A DNA stretch of 29,137 nucleotides from Smittium culicis (Eukaryota; Kickxellomycota; Harpellomycetes; Harpellales; Legeriomycetaceae). The notes beneath the pieces are model-generated. The model worked only from the letters and a program-made list of their open reading frames with translations, ran no database searches and was not told the origin of the DNA. Location of the stretch: NCBI GenBank assembly GCA_001970855.1, contig LSSN01006076.1:1-29137 (forward strand), in the 5' to 3' direction. Below are positions 1-13,789 of the stretch, one piece after another (position 1 is the first letter of the stretch; the number at the start of each line of letters is the position of its first letter). A program made the position numbers and the translations under genes.

Positions 1-67
1 AAGTATACAAAAACTAATAAAAAAATATTTAAAAAGTTAAAAAAATATTAAAAAAAAAAAATTTTTC

Positions 68-132
68 AACCGACCCCCCTCCGCCGCTCTAGCAGCTCCA
101 TACCCACTGGGCATTGGTTCAAGGGACTATTT
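68..132. other. GC-rich island in AT-rich DNA
   Basis: A block of about 65 bases is far richer in G and C than its surroundings and includes a C6 run. On the minus strand a short open stretch ends at a TGA near position 76 and reads like a C-terminal peptide tail ending ELLERRRGVG. It is open for only about 20 codons before A/T-rich sequence with stops. It could be a remnant of a mobile element or of a gene. No product is assigned. Confidence 0.3.
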
Positions 133-3100
133 TTGAGTTAAAAACAAAATTTATTAATAGTGTAATTTATTTTTTTTTATTTATCTCATACACTTTAGTA
201 TAAAATAAATCACTTTTTTGAAATTTCGTACTTGTAAATTTATTTTAACTATTAGACCATTTGTAAAATATTTACCATAAAATATGTAATATATTATTAT
301 GAAAGCAAAGATTCTCATTTTAAATCTTAGTGGTTTAATAAAGAATCTAAAATTGAATCTAAAAATTTGAATGATATTTTTTTTTTAGTTATCAAAAATT
401 TGAGTTTAAAGTATAAATATAATAGCTGTTTTTAGTATAAAGATAAGTTGATTTCTCAAATATTATGCATACAATTATAAAATATTGTGGTATCATAAAT
501 ACAATAAATATAAATTAGTTATAATTTAATATACGTTTTACTTATTCTAAACATATTTATTAAGATTAAGATAGTGAATTAAGAAATTTATAAAAATATC
601 GAGTACATTTAAAATATAATTTGATTTTTATTCATTTTATTCAATTTTTATATTGAACTTAACCATATTTTTTAGCTAATTGCATTGTATAGTATTATGA
701 TTATTTTAATTTTTTTTTTTGATAAAAAAACTTTTTTTATTGGTAATTCAAATGTTTTTCTTTGTATTACAAGTAAATATCATCATAAAAAATTATGATA
801 AAAACTAAATTATAAATATAAAATATAATCATTATAAAATTAACTAGGAAAATCCCCAGTATTACTCGCTAAATTATAATTATTTTTGAGAAATATGATA
901 TTGAACATAAAAAAATAGAACTTCTGTAGTAAATTGGATTAAAATATATTAAATAATCACTGGCTAAAACATAAAAAACTTGAATTTTAAATCAATAAAT
1001 ATCTTTTGGAAAATTAAAAGCTCTATTTAGTTTAAGATAATACAAGCTTTTTTACAAAATTTTATCGATTTTATAATAGTAAATACAATTTCTTGATAAA
1101 ATTATTACACGTTTACGAACTGAAATATCTAAAAAAAATATTAAAAAAAAAAAGATATTCTGGAGGAATATAGCACTATATAGAAAATAAATTTTATTAG
1201 GATAATATTTTTAAAATAGATATTTTTTTGTAAGAATTGGAAAAAAATTACGTTCTTTCTATTTATTTACTTCGATTTGAAATTATAATTTTCTATAAAA
1301 AAAGTAGCAAATATTCATTTGATGTTAATTTTTTATGTGAATATATATCTCAAACCTCTTATTCATTAAATAGCGTTCATCTTAAAGAATCTCCAAAACA
1401 TTTACATATAAAATAACTTCGAGTAGCTTCATTTAATTATATCCTTTAAAAATAGAAAATATTAATAAATATTAAGATACACATTATATTAATACTAATT
1501 AGTAATTATTATTTTCTAAATCTGTAAAAAAGAAAAATTTTAAAAAAATAACAACTGTAGTGATTTTGATTTTTAGTTATTATAGATCTGTATACTTAAA
1601 CAGAATTAATTTAGTAGAAAATATTGTTTACTATAATATAAAATTTATAAAAAATAAAAGAATATAAAAATATAGATAAATTTGGTTCAAATCATATTTT
1701 TTTTCAAACTTTTACATATATATAAATTTAGTAGTGAGTATAATTTTATCTAAGGTTATGATAATTGAATAAACAAAAAATTATAAAACTAAATTTGACA
1801 AAAAATATGTCTTAGGGAAATCAGAAGACAAAGATAGCTATGATTAATTCCCAAGTGACCTCAGTTGAGAAGAATAATCAAAGAATTTTCAATTCAAAAT
1901 TTTTTATCCAAAGATAATTTCAACGCATTTTTTTCAAAGAGAAATTTTGGCGATTTAATATCAACCATATGTCTAGATTATTATTTTATCTTACTATATT
2001 ATATTATTTTATACTATTTCTTATTTCATTATACACCTATAAAAACTAACATACATATATTACTGCTCTATATCAACCTTTTTAAGATTATCATAAGGCT
2101 TTTCGAATTCTTATGATTACATATTTTATATTCTACATAAATGAAGACGATTTTTTATAAAAACAGGGAAAATACCATAATTTTTAAATAAAAAAAACAA
2201 TAAAAACAATAAAAATTTTAACTGCAACACTATATCTTATTGATTAAACCCAAAAAAATCCTTAATAAATAATTAAATAAAACTAGGTTGTGAACTCGGA
2301 ATTCTCTGGAAAATATTGCTCAAATCGATTATAACTATTATATTTATAGACTATAAATTTATTTTTATTTTTTTATATAAGGTTTAAAAAGTAAAATAAA
2401 ATAAACTCATTGTAAATTCATTGAATCTAACACTGATTAAAATTTATATAAAAATTAATAATAACTGCACATTTATATTTTTTTGTATTCGATAATTATG
2501 ATTATACTTTGATCTAATATAACCAATTAAAAACTTTTTAATCTTTAAAAACATATATACGTTGTTAAATAAATATTTAAGAGTGATTTATTATATCATT
2601 ACTTTTCATACTATAATAAAATTTAAATAGGACTGTGATTTGAAAAATGTGATTATATATTAATTTAAAAAATATTTAAATGAGTATAATAGCATACAAT
2701 ATGCACTATATAAATGGTTTTTATTGGTCAGGGTATTATTAATAAATAGACACTTTGAATATTATTTTCCTAAAAAATAAATAAAATAGTAAATAAGGCT
2801 AGTAGAAATTAAATTATTTTCGATTTAATATATCAAAAATTATATAGATATTTTTTTGAAATAAAGTCTGTTTATTAAAAATGTGAATTGAAAAAGATTC
2901 GCAAAATTGAAATTAAATTAAACTTTTTTATATTAATCTATATGAGATTTAGAAATTCTAAATAATATTAAAATAAGTAGTTACGTTTAATACAGTAAAT
3001 TTTATAATTTTAATTACAACAAAATATGCTTTTAATATTACTGTATTTTTTATTTTAATTAACGTTCTCCTAATGTTAAAAATTTTTACAATTGATCTCC

Positions 3101-5819
3101 GATTAATAAAATTTAAAAAAATATATGGTTTGATTATTTAAATATTGTTACAATTTAAAAAAATGAATTAGAGCTTATTTCTGTACAGTCTACCCTTGGC
3201 CTATTTTATAATAGATGTAAAATAGAGATTTTTGTAAATATATATATATGCGAGATTTTAAAGTAGCACATTTAAAAATTTTCTATTTATATATTAATTG
3301 TTTAGTTTAGTTTTATTTTATTTATTTTTTCAATCAGATTATTATTCTAGGTATGTAATTTTATTACAAAATTTAAAAATTTTCATTAAAAATTAATTGA
3401 TACATATTTTACTTATAGTATAAAATTTAATATATATCAGTTAATTTAATTATAAACCTTTCAAGTTATCTAAAACTTTTGAATCTGGGTTAAATTATTT
3501 TGAATTTTTTTCGGGGAGGGGGATGTTTAAAAAATAGATTTTTCCTTCAGATTTATATAAAAAAAGGTTTAAATTTTTATAATTTTATAATCTAAAATCC
3601 TAGAATAAATTTTCATTTCATTTATATTATTAATTAATAAATCATTATAAAGATTATTTTAAACATTATTTAATAATTTATTGATAAATCATTAAAAAAG
3701 CCACTATAAATCGAATTAATTGAATTTATTAATTATATTTATCATTATTTTCTAAAATTTTTGTGATAAAAAGGGCTATAGAATAATTATTTTGAAAAAT
3801 TAAATGGTTTATAGTTTTTAACAAGGTCTTAATTTAGAAATTCTGAATTTTATATAATTAGATTCATATCTTATTATTATTATTATTTTTGATTGCAGTA
3901 ACATTTTGCTTTAAAAATAAAATCAATATATGATTTGATATTACAGGATTTTATTTTTTGTAAGTATAGTAAAAGATATAGGCAGTTATATTTTAAAAAA
4001 AATGCACCTAACTTGTAGTTTATAAAACATCTAGATCATTATTTATTCCAGTACTAAATAATTATTAATATTGAATTTTTAATTTAAAATGCCAATTATA
4101 TAGTATAATAAAGAGTTTCACAATCTGGGGTATATTTAAATATTAATTAGTTTATATTTCAAAGTAATAACTATAATAAATTATTTTATAGTATTGTAAT
4201 CATTGTGACATAGTTTATTAAAAATCTTTATTGTAATTTTTTTCAAATAAGAAACTTTATTTGTTCTTAATAACTATAAATAATTTTTCAATTATAAAAT
4301 TATTATTGATAAATAATAAAGGGTACATTATTATCGTTGGTATTAAATTTAAATTTAACGGGTAGGTTATATTGGATAATTTTCATTAGAAAAAGTCAAT
4401 TTTATTTCAAAATAATCACAATATAGTACGCATAATGATAAATGATATGAAATCCCGAAATTTTATTATAATAAATATAAATAGAAAATTACGTTTATAG
4501 TTAAAGAATTTGGGATATATTTATGGATGAATTTTTTAAGTAGTGAAAATTTTCCTATTTTAGCATTCGTATCAATTAGAATTAATTAGAATTTTAAGTC
4601 CTATAAGAAAATAATACCGAGTAGAATTATTTAACAACTATTAAGTTTATTTTATATTATTAATAGTATAAATTTTATGCATAATACTAAATAAATTAAG
4701 ATAAATAGTAGAGTTTATTTTTTATCAAGTATAATTTAATACCAAAATAAGAATCAATAGGCTATTATTAAAATTGATAGATTCATGTAAATTAAAAGCT
4801 TGCTTTGTTTTGATAAGATAAAGTTAGTTATAGTATTTTTTTTTTACTAGTTATTAAGCTAGTAAATGATTTTGATTTTGATTTTGAGATTTTAATTTAT
4901 TTTATTGTTGAATGTGATAAATCTAATTTTAAATATTTTAAAGATGTAAATAATTTATTTTTCTTAAAAGAATATGTTAGGATTTATGTCCCTCTTGTTT
5001 AGTTCGATATTCTATGGTATTTATACATATTTGAGATTCTAATATTTATTTATTTTAACCATATATATATTTACCATGTTATATCTTGGTTCCATTTGGT
5101 TTATTTTTAAAACATGTTTTACATATCTTTGCTGAGTACTGACTCATTTAAAGTCTCAATTTAGCATTTAGTTCAAATTTATATTGTGTCCTATTTAATT
5201 ATGTATGTTTAGGTGCTTATTTTAAGCTGTTGATAAAAAAATACTTATTTATAGCCAGATTTATATTTATAGCTATATATCAAATGTATACTTTAAATTT
5301 ATGAAACTTGTTTTAGTTTTGTAAACTAAAAACAGATTCACAATGTCTGGATTAAAATTTAAAATTAATGATATTAATTAATAAAAAAAAAATTAATACA
5401 TATTCAGTACTTTCAAATTATTATTTTAATAATTAAATTTTAAACTTCAAGAGAAAAATAACAGATTTCGATAATAATATTATATAAAATAAAAACTTGC
5501 ATACGAATGTTAAGGATTACTGAACTAAAACTAAAATTTTATCGAGATTTGCTATAATCATTACCTGATCAAAAGCTAAAAATTTAAATTACCTGAGAAA
5601 TATGAGGTCAAATGTGTAAAATAAAAAAGGTGTAAAAAAATGATAACGCTGAAAAAAATAACTTTTAAAAATTTAACTTTATTTAAATCTTGGTACTTTA
5701 ATAATTCAATAGACTATAATATGTATTTTTTTCTACTAGAATAAAAAAAATTCTTATTTCTTCATCGCCTCATGTTAGTTAAAATATTATTTTTCGCAAT
5801 AAAAATCAGTAGCTCATAA

Positions 5820-5836
5820 ATATATATATATATATT
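5820..5836. repeat. (AT)n microsatellite
   Basis: An uninterrupted alternating AT run lies inside the AT-rich tract. It has no apparent function. Confidence 0.8.
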
Positions 5837-8800
5837 TGTTTACCTGGACTGAACCGAGAAAGTAAACTATAGCTGAAATTTTTGTTTCTAGATACGTAAA
5901 TAGTTTAGTTTAGAATCTAAAGATCATCATATTTTAATAATGTTTTATATTTGTTTAAACCCAATTATTATTCGAAAAGTGGAAAATAATGGTTGATGGC
6001 AAAATAAAATATCGCATTTACACTTATATTCTCATAATTTTCAACAAAAATAGGATTTTAATAATAAAAGAATATTTTCTTATCGATCCAGGAGAAATAA
6101 GAATAACCAAGCTTGATTAGTCAAATATAATTTAATAGGTCATTTCTATTATTTTAGTTTATTAATTATAAATATTTTAGTAAATTAATTAAATTAAATT
6201 TTAAATAGATTTTTTTAAGGGTATGTTTTAATTGCTTTAATAGTGAAATTCTAATGGATTATTTAATCCATAATTTTTTTAGTAGAATGAAATAGCGATG
6301 AGTTAATTTTAAATATTAATAATTGCTAGAAAATTTTTGAATTATAAAAATCCAGCTTTATCAATTAAATATAACGAGCCAAATTATACTCGAAGTACCG
6401 CAGTATTTGTTAATAATCGAATAAAGGAATTTAAATTTAGTCAAAATATTTTTTATTTGCTAGTTTATGTAAAATCCATAATTATATACTTTATTTCAAA
6501 CTTTCTACGCCCTAAAATAAATATGTTTATGTACAATATAAATAAAATATTCCAAGGTTATAATTTAGTAAAATTTTCACGATTAATTTGTTATCGTATT
6601 AACCAATAATTTTTTAAGGCTTATCCAGTCAATTTTTAAGCATTTTTTAGAATTTTGTTAAAAGAAACCAGTGTCTTTTATATTAGAAATAAATCATCGA
6701 GCACGTGGAGAGGGGAGTGGGATTTATTTATTTTGGATTCTTTAAAGTCATACTAGTAGCATTAATATGTACATTACGCTTTCAGACAAACAGTAAGATA
6801 TCTAAAGATACAAATTACTTTTAATATTTAGGAATGTTAATAAATAAAATATCCGCGTATCTTTAATAAGTAATACAATATTGTGGATTCTGCTTGATAA
6901 AACTTGTCAAAATTTAATAAAACGCGAAATGTTTAGAGGAAAGGTGGCGTGTATGTACTAGTTCGGGATTATTTTTTACATTAATATGGTCTTGATTGAA
7001 TTATAAGTACAAAATATAAATCGTAAGTAAAAAAAAATTATAGTGCTTTTCTGTAAAATAGGCGTTTTTAATAATTAAGTTCTTGGAGGGAAAAGTAGTA
7101 TATATTTAAAAAACAAAAAAATAAAAAAACAATTCCATAGATTCTAATATATTTTTTTTTATAGGGCTATTTTGCAAATGTATTTTTGTAAGTAGCACAA
7201 TGAACATAAATTTGTATCTCGAGGATAAAGAATAAATCTATAGATTTTTTTTATAGTGAAAAGTGATTAAAATTAAGAGTACTAGAGATAAATATAATGA
7301 TTATTTTTTTACAAGATATTCCGGAATTCAAGTAATTTTAATGACTCAATTTGCGGTAAATTTATTGAACAAAGAGAAATACTGAAGATTTTTCATTGAA
7401 TATAATTTATGGATAGATGTTTGATGTATTTTCTTGTGTGATTAGATATAAAAAAATAAACGACTCGACTGATTGTGCGCTCTTTAATATATATACCCAC
7501 GTTTAAATAGAGATGATGGTTAGGTAATAAAAGAAAGGTATAAAGAACTTTGTTATATTATGCTTTTGGAGATAAAGGTGTATTTTCTGAATATAAGAAG
7601 TAAATTTTTAGAGTAAAAAATCCTAGTAAATGCGATTTTATTTCATTTACAACTATTACCCAGAAAATAAAGCTACCCAATACCTAGCTCGTGTAGAAAG
7701 CGTGCAAGGTAGCGAAAAGTGGAGATATCAGTATTAAATCACTAATGATTTTTCTAGCCTAAATAAGTATGCGCGAAAAAACGTACCTTTACACAGTTTG
7801 CATAATGTGGCTGTGTGAAATCTTACAGTGCGGGAGAAGAGATGCTAGGGGGAGGGGGTAATAAGCTATAAAGCATTTAAATTTATTAATTGGCTGGTAG
7901 TTTTTATAAAAATGCTTTTATTTGATAGATGGGTTATTATTCAGTCAATAAAAACGCTTAAGTTTTGGGTCATATATTTACACGAATTTTTTTTTGTTGG
8001 TCATTTATATAATCTGTAAAAAATCAAATTCAAAGGTATAAAAAATGTACTGAAAATATTGAATGTATAAATTCTAGGAATGTTTCCAACAATATACACA
8101 GAATAATTTACAAATTAAGTGTTAAATCTTTGACGAATTTGCATTAGTTGAGGATTTGAGAGCATTTAAAATAAGCTTAAAGTTTCCGACAAGATCACAT
8201 ATTATCTATGAGTATAGATGGTAATCAAATGCGAAACGTTTTAATCTTGTAACTCATACTATTTTTTTTTTTTTGATACTTCAGAGATATCTTTCATTAA
8301 TTTAAAATTAATTTATCAACATTTAGTTGCAAGTACAAGAGAAAATGCTGCAATTATAATGTGCCGCGTATATGAAAAGGTACGAGCTTGATTTCAAGGC
8401 TAAGTATCTAGGTTCAACTAGCGATATAAATCACAAACAACCGTTTTTTTTTTACATTTTATTTTTTAAATATATTGTTTATTTTAATTTTATCCAAAGA
8501 CCATTAATTTTTTTTTTTTTTTAAAAAAATTAAAAGCGAATTTTATTTTAGCATTAAAGTAAATATCAACAAAGATTCTGATGTAGTATAAATTTATTAT
8601 TTCTATTTAGCTCGAATAAAAATCTAATGGTTGTAGATATTCAGATACTGCATAATTTTATATAAATGTGCTTGAACATTGAATTTATAAATTTTTTTTA
8701 CTAATTTAGCAAAATATTCTTTGACGTCCTCGTTTATAATAAATGGATACATAAATATGTTGTTATGTTATTTACGAAAGAATGAAAATATTAAAGAAAT

Positions 8801-9242
8801 GCGAATATGGGAATATTTCAGGCTAAAAGTAAGAAGCATATATTGGGACACATTTAAGAACTTTTTTTATGATGCGGAGAGGGGGGGTGAGTTTAGGAGG
8901 TTGGTGAATATATTTTTGGCTATATGTTATACAAATTGTATTTATTTGCTAAAAAAAGGCGTAATGTCTAATCGAAATAGCTTTGAAAGATTAAGTTAGG
9001 GGGTGATAAAAAAAGTAAATTTAAAGGTATATATTGCCGGGTTAAAAGGCGGCTTATCAAAGTATTCTTGAATAGATTTAATACGTCCACTTTGCTTTAA
9101 GTGTACCAAAGAAGTTGAAGGGAGGCAAATAAATAGTGTAAATATGTAAAATAAGTAAATGGTTAGCGATCATGAATCGGATAATTGTGTAAATGGTAAG
9201 CGCCATAAATAAGTAATAAGAGTATAAAATATGTAAACAGAT

Positions 9243-9330
9243 AAAAAGTGATAATATTAAGTGGTGTAGATATGGTAAAAAGTGATAGTATTAAGGGGTG
9301 TAGATGGGGTAAAAAGTGTAAATATTGTGG
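9243..9330. repeat. 34-bp tandem repeat, about 2.6 copies
   Basis: Units beginning AAAAAGTG start at 9243, 9277 and 9311, a period of 34. They share AAAAAGTGATA.TATTAAG.GGTGTAGAT with a few substitutions. The third unit diverges after about 15 bases. The flanks at 9120-9240 contain looser variants (GTAAATATGTAAA, GTAAATGGTTAG). Confidence 0.75.
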
Positions 9331-9730
9331 TATAAAGAGTAAATTGTGTAATGGTATATAAAATGTAGAATTTATACACTAAAATGAGCGATAATACGCC
9401 CGAAATATAAAAGTTGCAGGATGGATTAGTTGAGCAGTGTTAGGCCAATAAATACGGGTATTTATACTGGCGAATGGATGGGGAGGATTAAAAAGCATTA
9501 AAAGTGGCAAATAGATAATTAAATGAGAGATGTAATTGGGATAAAGAAAAGGAAAAAAATGTGGTTGGCGGGAGATAGTTTTTGGCAGGGGAAAGCCAAT
9601 GGAGTTTCGGATTTATTTATAAATGTAAGAATAAAATGTGTAAATTAAAGAGGGAAATGGGATTATTTTAGGGGCTGAATAAATTTCCCATGGAGCACAG
9701 AATAGATTTGAGTAATTATCAAAGAGGTGC

Positions 9731-9830
9731 AGGAAAATTTTTATTAGCTTTAATATTTTTAATGTACAGGTAAATTTTTATTAGCTGTAATATTTTTAAT
9801 GTACAGGTAAATTTTTATTAGCTTGTATCT
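9731..9830. repeat. 37-bp tandem repeat, about 2.7 copies
   Basis: Units start at 9731, 9768 and 9805, a period of 37. They share AGG.AAATTTTTATTAGCT followed by TAATATTTTTAATGTAC. The first two are near identical and the third decays after about 22 bases. Confidence 0.8.
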
Positions 9831-10287
9831 TTTTGTGTATAGGTTTAATGTATTGCATTTTTTGTTTGAATGTGGCAGAAATAAAGTGATAGTATAAGGC
9901 TAGCACCACTGATGGATAGAGAGTTAATATGCGAGATTATTAAAAGCTAGTTGCTAATAGAGCGATGACAGTTGCTGATAGTGAATGATTCAACAGTAAC
10001 ACTTTTATTGTACACCAAATAGCTTTGTGCGATCAGGGCCAAGGCTGGAATAGGGATATTGGTGAAAAATGTTTGAAAGATTAGACAGATTTCATACTAT
10101 TAATTATATAAAAGTATGTAAGCTATGTAGTATGATGAGGTCAGCATTCGATAAATAGATTAGACACTATTTAGGATTTTATTATAGTATATTATCGAAA
10201 ATAGAGTGGGAGTTATATTATTTTGTATTATGCGATAGTGACGAAAATGATGGTGCTTCTGATTAAAAGAAATATTATTTGTTAGAG

Positions 10288-10345
10288 GTAAGTATTATTA
10301 ATTAATTGCAGTGGTAATTATTATTAATTAATGGCAGTGGTTGGA
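10288..10345. repeat. Short direct repeat, two copies
   Basis: ATTATTAATTAAT followed by a GCAGTGG core occurs twice within about 60 bases. It resembles the small arrays nearby. Confidence 0.55.
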
Positions 10346-11286
10346 TAGTTATTATTATAGCAAGATACGATAGGATAGTAGGACATAGGAAATAAATTTT
10401 ATAGGCTGGAGGGATATAGGGGATGATTTATACGCAGAAAAAGAGGTGGCAGCACAAAAATATGAATTTGTAGATATAAGCGTTTTTAGGGCAGTACAGA
10501 GGGTTGTAAATGGATACTAAAGACCAAAAGCAGAACTAAGTGCACAAGTGTACAATCAGTTTTTATTGAGTATCTTTTAACTCTGTTTTGTGAATCGTGA
10601 AATTTCAAAGTGGGAGTTATAATTAGGAATTTTTTGTTTGAAGGTAAGTGTAACACCAAAAAAAGAAAAAAAATTGTAAACAGAAGCAGGAATTACATAT
10701 AAATTTATATGGTCGATGAGCAATGGTAGTGGGCCACAACCAAATTTAAGAGTTCAAAGCTAGATTAGAATGTTTGAATAAGAATTAAATCTAACGAGAA
10801 GAACTATTTTAAGGAGGCAAATAGGAGTTTAGAGTAAAAGTATATAATAAGTATCTAATCAGAGGTTTAGGGTAGAGTGGGATTCTATATCGGAGGTTAG
10901 GAGTAGAAGTAATGTTGCAGAGTGCCTAGAATAGGACTTAAAATTTTATGTAATGAAGTACATGCTCTAAACGACAAAATACAACAGATGCAGATTGAGG
11001 ACATAGCTCATGGCTATTGGCAACGGTATAGCTACCTTTTAGATTCGGGTAGGAAAGGGTTAAAGCGCTTATAATCGATGCAGGTTTTATGAAGTAGTAA
11101 TGTTTATAGGTAGCTTTAAAAGTTTAATTTGATAGAATGTGATGATTTGGAAGTAACAAGATGGACAATTGCATGGTTGCTGCTACTAAAGCGTATAAAC
11201 AGGTAAGGCATCTAATGATTACAGCAGTTGTATCAAACAATTCTTAGCATTACCTCAATACGAAACAAACATTTGCAGAACGTTAA

Positions 11287-11400
11287 AGAACGTTTAGCGC
11301 AAAGGGATAAATAGAGGAGTATTATAGAGCGTTAATTGCAAAGGGGCATTATAGAACGTTTAGTGCAAAGGGGTAAATTGAGGAGTATTATAGAGCGTTT
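11287..11400. repeat. 39-bp degenerate tandem repeat
   Basis: Units start near 11291, 11330, 11357 and 11396, so the spacing is 39, 27 and 39. The shared core is CGTTTAG.GCAAAGGGGTAA then GAGGAGTATTATAGAG. The second unit lacks about 12 bases. This pattern suggests local duplication followed by an internal deletion. Confidence 0.75.
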
Positions 11401-12113
11401 ATGTTTATGTGGGGGGGTTATTATGGCTGTGGTTTGGTTAGAGGGATTAAGGGCAGTGTATTGCGAATAAATGCTGATGTCAGCATTATTATTTGGCTGC
11501 CTGTGCGTAATGGCTAATGATTTACGCTAATTAAATTACCAAAATGTTGATTACACTTTGTAGTTTAATTTTTTGACTTGGGTTTTCCAGACTAAATAGG
11601 AAATATAACCGATTAACATTTGAACGATTTTCACAATTGGACAAATGGTTGTGCAAAGTGGCAAGATATAGATGTGTGTGATTTATGATTAGCCAGATTA
11701 AGTGCGATAGGAAATAGGAGATTATTTCGAGAAAAAGGGCTTTAGCTATTAAAAATTTCCTACTTTGAAACATTGCATACTCTTTTAAATCATATTTGAA
11801 ATTATTATCGAATCAATAAATTCATTCTTTCAAAGAGTGTTGGATGGGAAAGAGTTAAATAAGAAAATAAAAATTTTAAGGAAAAAAGTTCCGTGTTTTC
11901 AAAGTGATTCCCAGATAAGTGCGATAGTAATTATTCGATATATTTTATTGGATAATACTGTTATTACTGGCTGAACAATAATATCGTGGAGCCAAAACTA
12001 TGAGACCGAAAAAAAAATGGAAAGCCAAAATGGGGATGTTGTGTAACTTGATGGATCAAGGCAGTTAGTAGGATTAAAGTTGCCCATCGAATTGAATTCG
12101 CACAGCTAAAAAT

Positions 12114-12264
12114 AATTCAGTGCGAATCAATAATTAATAGAAGGAATTCAGTGCGAATCAATAATTAATAGCAGGAATTCAGTGCGAATCAATAATTAAT
12201 AGAAGGAATTTAGTGCGAATCAATAATTAATAGAAGGAATTTAGTGCGAATCAATAATTAATAG
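12114..12264. repeat. 31-bp tandem repeat, five copies
   Basis: Five units start at 12114, 12145, 12176, 12207 and 12238. Each carries AATTCAGTGCGAATCAATAA or the variant AATTTAG.., followed by TTAATAGAAGG or TTAATAGCAGG. Units differ at only one to three positions, so the array is young compared with the other repeats in this tract. The last two full units share the C-to-T change in AATTTAG, consistent with stepwise expansion. Confidence 0.92.
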
Positions 12265-13220
12265 CAAAGATTTGGCGGTGGATTGGAAGGAAAATGTCTT
12301 GAAAAGGTAGAAACTAACAAGCATTCTGAAGTTGCTTTTAAGTGTGTGATCCGGAGAATATTCAGTAGTGAAAACTGCAAGATATAATGAGTTTAAATCT
12401 AGCTAAGGGGTAATTCAAGCGCAACACATTAAATATTATGACCAGGGATATTCTAGCTGTAGCCTAAGCACGGAGGGCTACTAAAACAAAATATGTGGGG
12501 CGTTTATGCAGAATTTAGTCGGATCAAAACGAAAGTATTCAGAATTTTAATTAATCTAATATAAAAATAGATTTACGTTCTTATTTTATACAATTTGTTT
12601 CAACCCTTAATCATGATGTAGTTTCGAGTGTTTTTAAATGAGTCTGAAGCTTTACTCAGCGGCATTTATTCAGTCTTTTTTTTTTTATGAAATATTTGCA
12701 TTTATTCAATCACGTTGATTGCCCCAGCACCAAGTGCTTGATTTTTGTTTTAAGCTAAGCCCGTGATTATTTAAGAGTCTTTTTCGCACATTTTCCCCAG
12801 TTTATATTAAACTTTAATTATCAACTAAAATATGCAACTTGAAAACTCAAGAAACTTGATGGTTGTTGCAAAAAGTATGGCTTGGCAGGTAAATAAAAAA
12901 ACCCAAAGCCGAAATTTATTACTCATACATGTAAAATGCGAGTTGATGGGGAGTTCAGATGAAAGAGACCGTGGAATCACCTGATATCTTATAGTTGCCG
13001 ATACTAAACTGCAAATGTGATATTCTAAGTTCAGTGAAATCTGATTTGATTTCTTTCGCGTTTAAAAGAAGAGAAATTAATATAAAAATAAACAAACGGT
13101 GGCAAAAAAAGTAATTGGTAATTAGTAATGTGTAAACAATGAGCGTATCGACACTTATTTGCCAGGTTTGTTGACGGTTTTCAGTAGATCTGATTTAAGC
13201 TAGTTGAAAAGTTCAATTAA

Positions 13221-13303
13221 CAGCGATATTTGCTTAAGGCAGGTGAACTAATGAGTAGTGATATTTGCTTATTACAGAGGGATTAATGAGCAGTGATATT
13301 AAT
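13221..13303. repeat. Degenerate tandem repeat of about 32-35 bp
   Basis: Three decayed units carry AG..GTGATATT.GCTTA, then a purine-rich middle, then (A)TTAATGAG. It has the same style as the other minisatellites in this purine-rich tract. Confidence 0.6.
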
Positions 13304-13590
13304 TCAATGTATTAAGCAGAGTTTAAAAAGTCGTATCATAGTTTACACATAGTTTGGTAATTCCAAAGGATTGCTTGGATTCTTTTATGTCATCAATAAA
13401 CATTCTGATTATCATTTTTAATATATCTTGATTTAGTTGATATATTTTGATTTAAGTAATTCATATCTAATTTTGATTATTATCTACACTTTCGCTTTAT
13501 GTGTATTTTGTTTGTATTCTGATTAAGCGCAAAAAAAATATCAGAGTTTAGGCTTATCGCAAAAAAAAAAGTTTTTTGGTTCCAAATAAA

Positions 13591-13757
13591 AAAACCAAAA
13601 CCAAAACCAAAACCAAAACCAAAACCAAAACCAAAACCAAAACCAAAACCAAAACCAAAACCAAAACCAAAACCAAAACCAAAAACAATAACAATAACAA
13701 TAACAATAAAAAAACCAAAAACAAAAACAAAAACAATAACAAAACCAAAAACAAAAG
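13591..13757. repeat. (AAAACC)n microsatellite with AACAAT/AAAAAC tail
   Basis: About 15 perfect AAAACC hexamers run from 13591 to about 13684. They are followed by four CAATAA-type units and imperfect AAAAAC/AAAACC units to about 13757. Translations of either strand (Lys-Thr or Leu-Val dipeptides) are artefacts of the repeat. The unit is not the TTAGGG telomere repeat expected in most fungi. It lies near the point where strand composition switches from G-rich to C-rich. Confidence 0.95.
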
Positions 13758-13789
13758 TTACAAAGCGTATTTGTTGTCTTTTATGATTT

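Larger units (their letters stand above)
1..8700. other. Extremely AT-rich gene-empty tract
   Basis: This stretch consists mostly of short A and T runs, with stops dense in all frames and no open frame above about 90 codons. No tRNA, rRNA or transposase-like segment was recognised. GC occurs mainly in small islands such as 68-132 and in G-rich patches near 3511-3523, 6704-6720 and 7833-7858. Possible identities are intergenic or heterochromatic DNA, a decayed mobile element, or a centromere-like region; the sequence alone does not separate these. Confidence 0.6.
8700..13560. other. Purine-rich gene-empty tract with minisatellites
   Basis: The + strand is strongly purine-biased, with G far above C. 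By hand count, positions 9481-9540 have 17 G and 2 C. No recognisable coding frame was found; open frames are at most about 90 codons. Several short tandem-repeat arrays, listed separately, lie inside it. In this window, C/T-rich sequence also lies upstream of genes on their sense strand, so this tract resembles the upstream side of a minus-strand gene, but none is visible to its left. Confidence 0.55.
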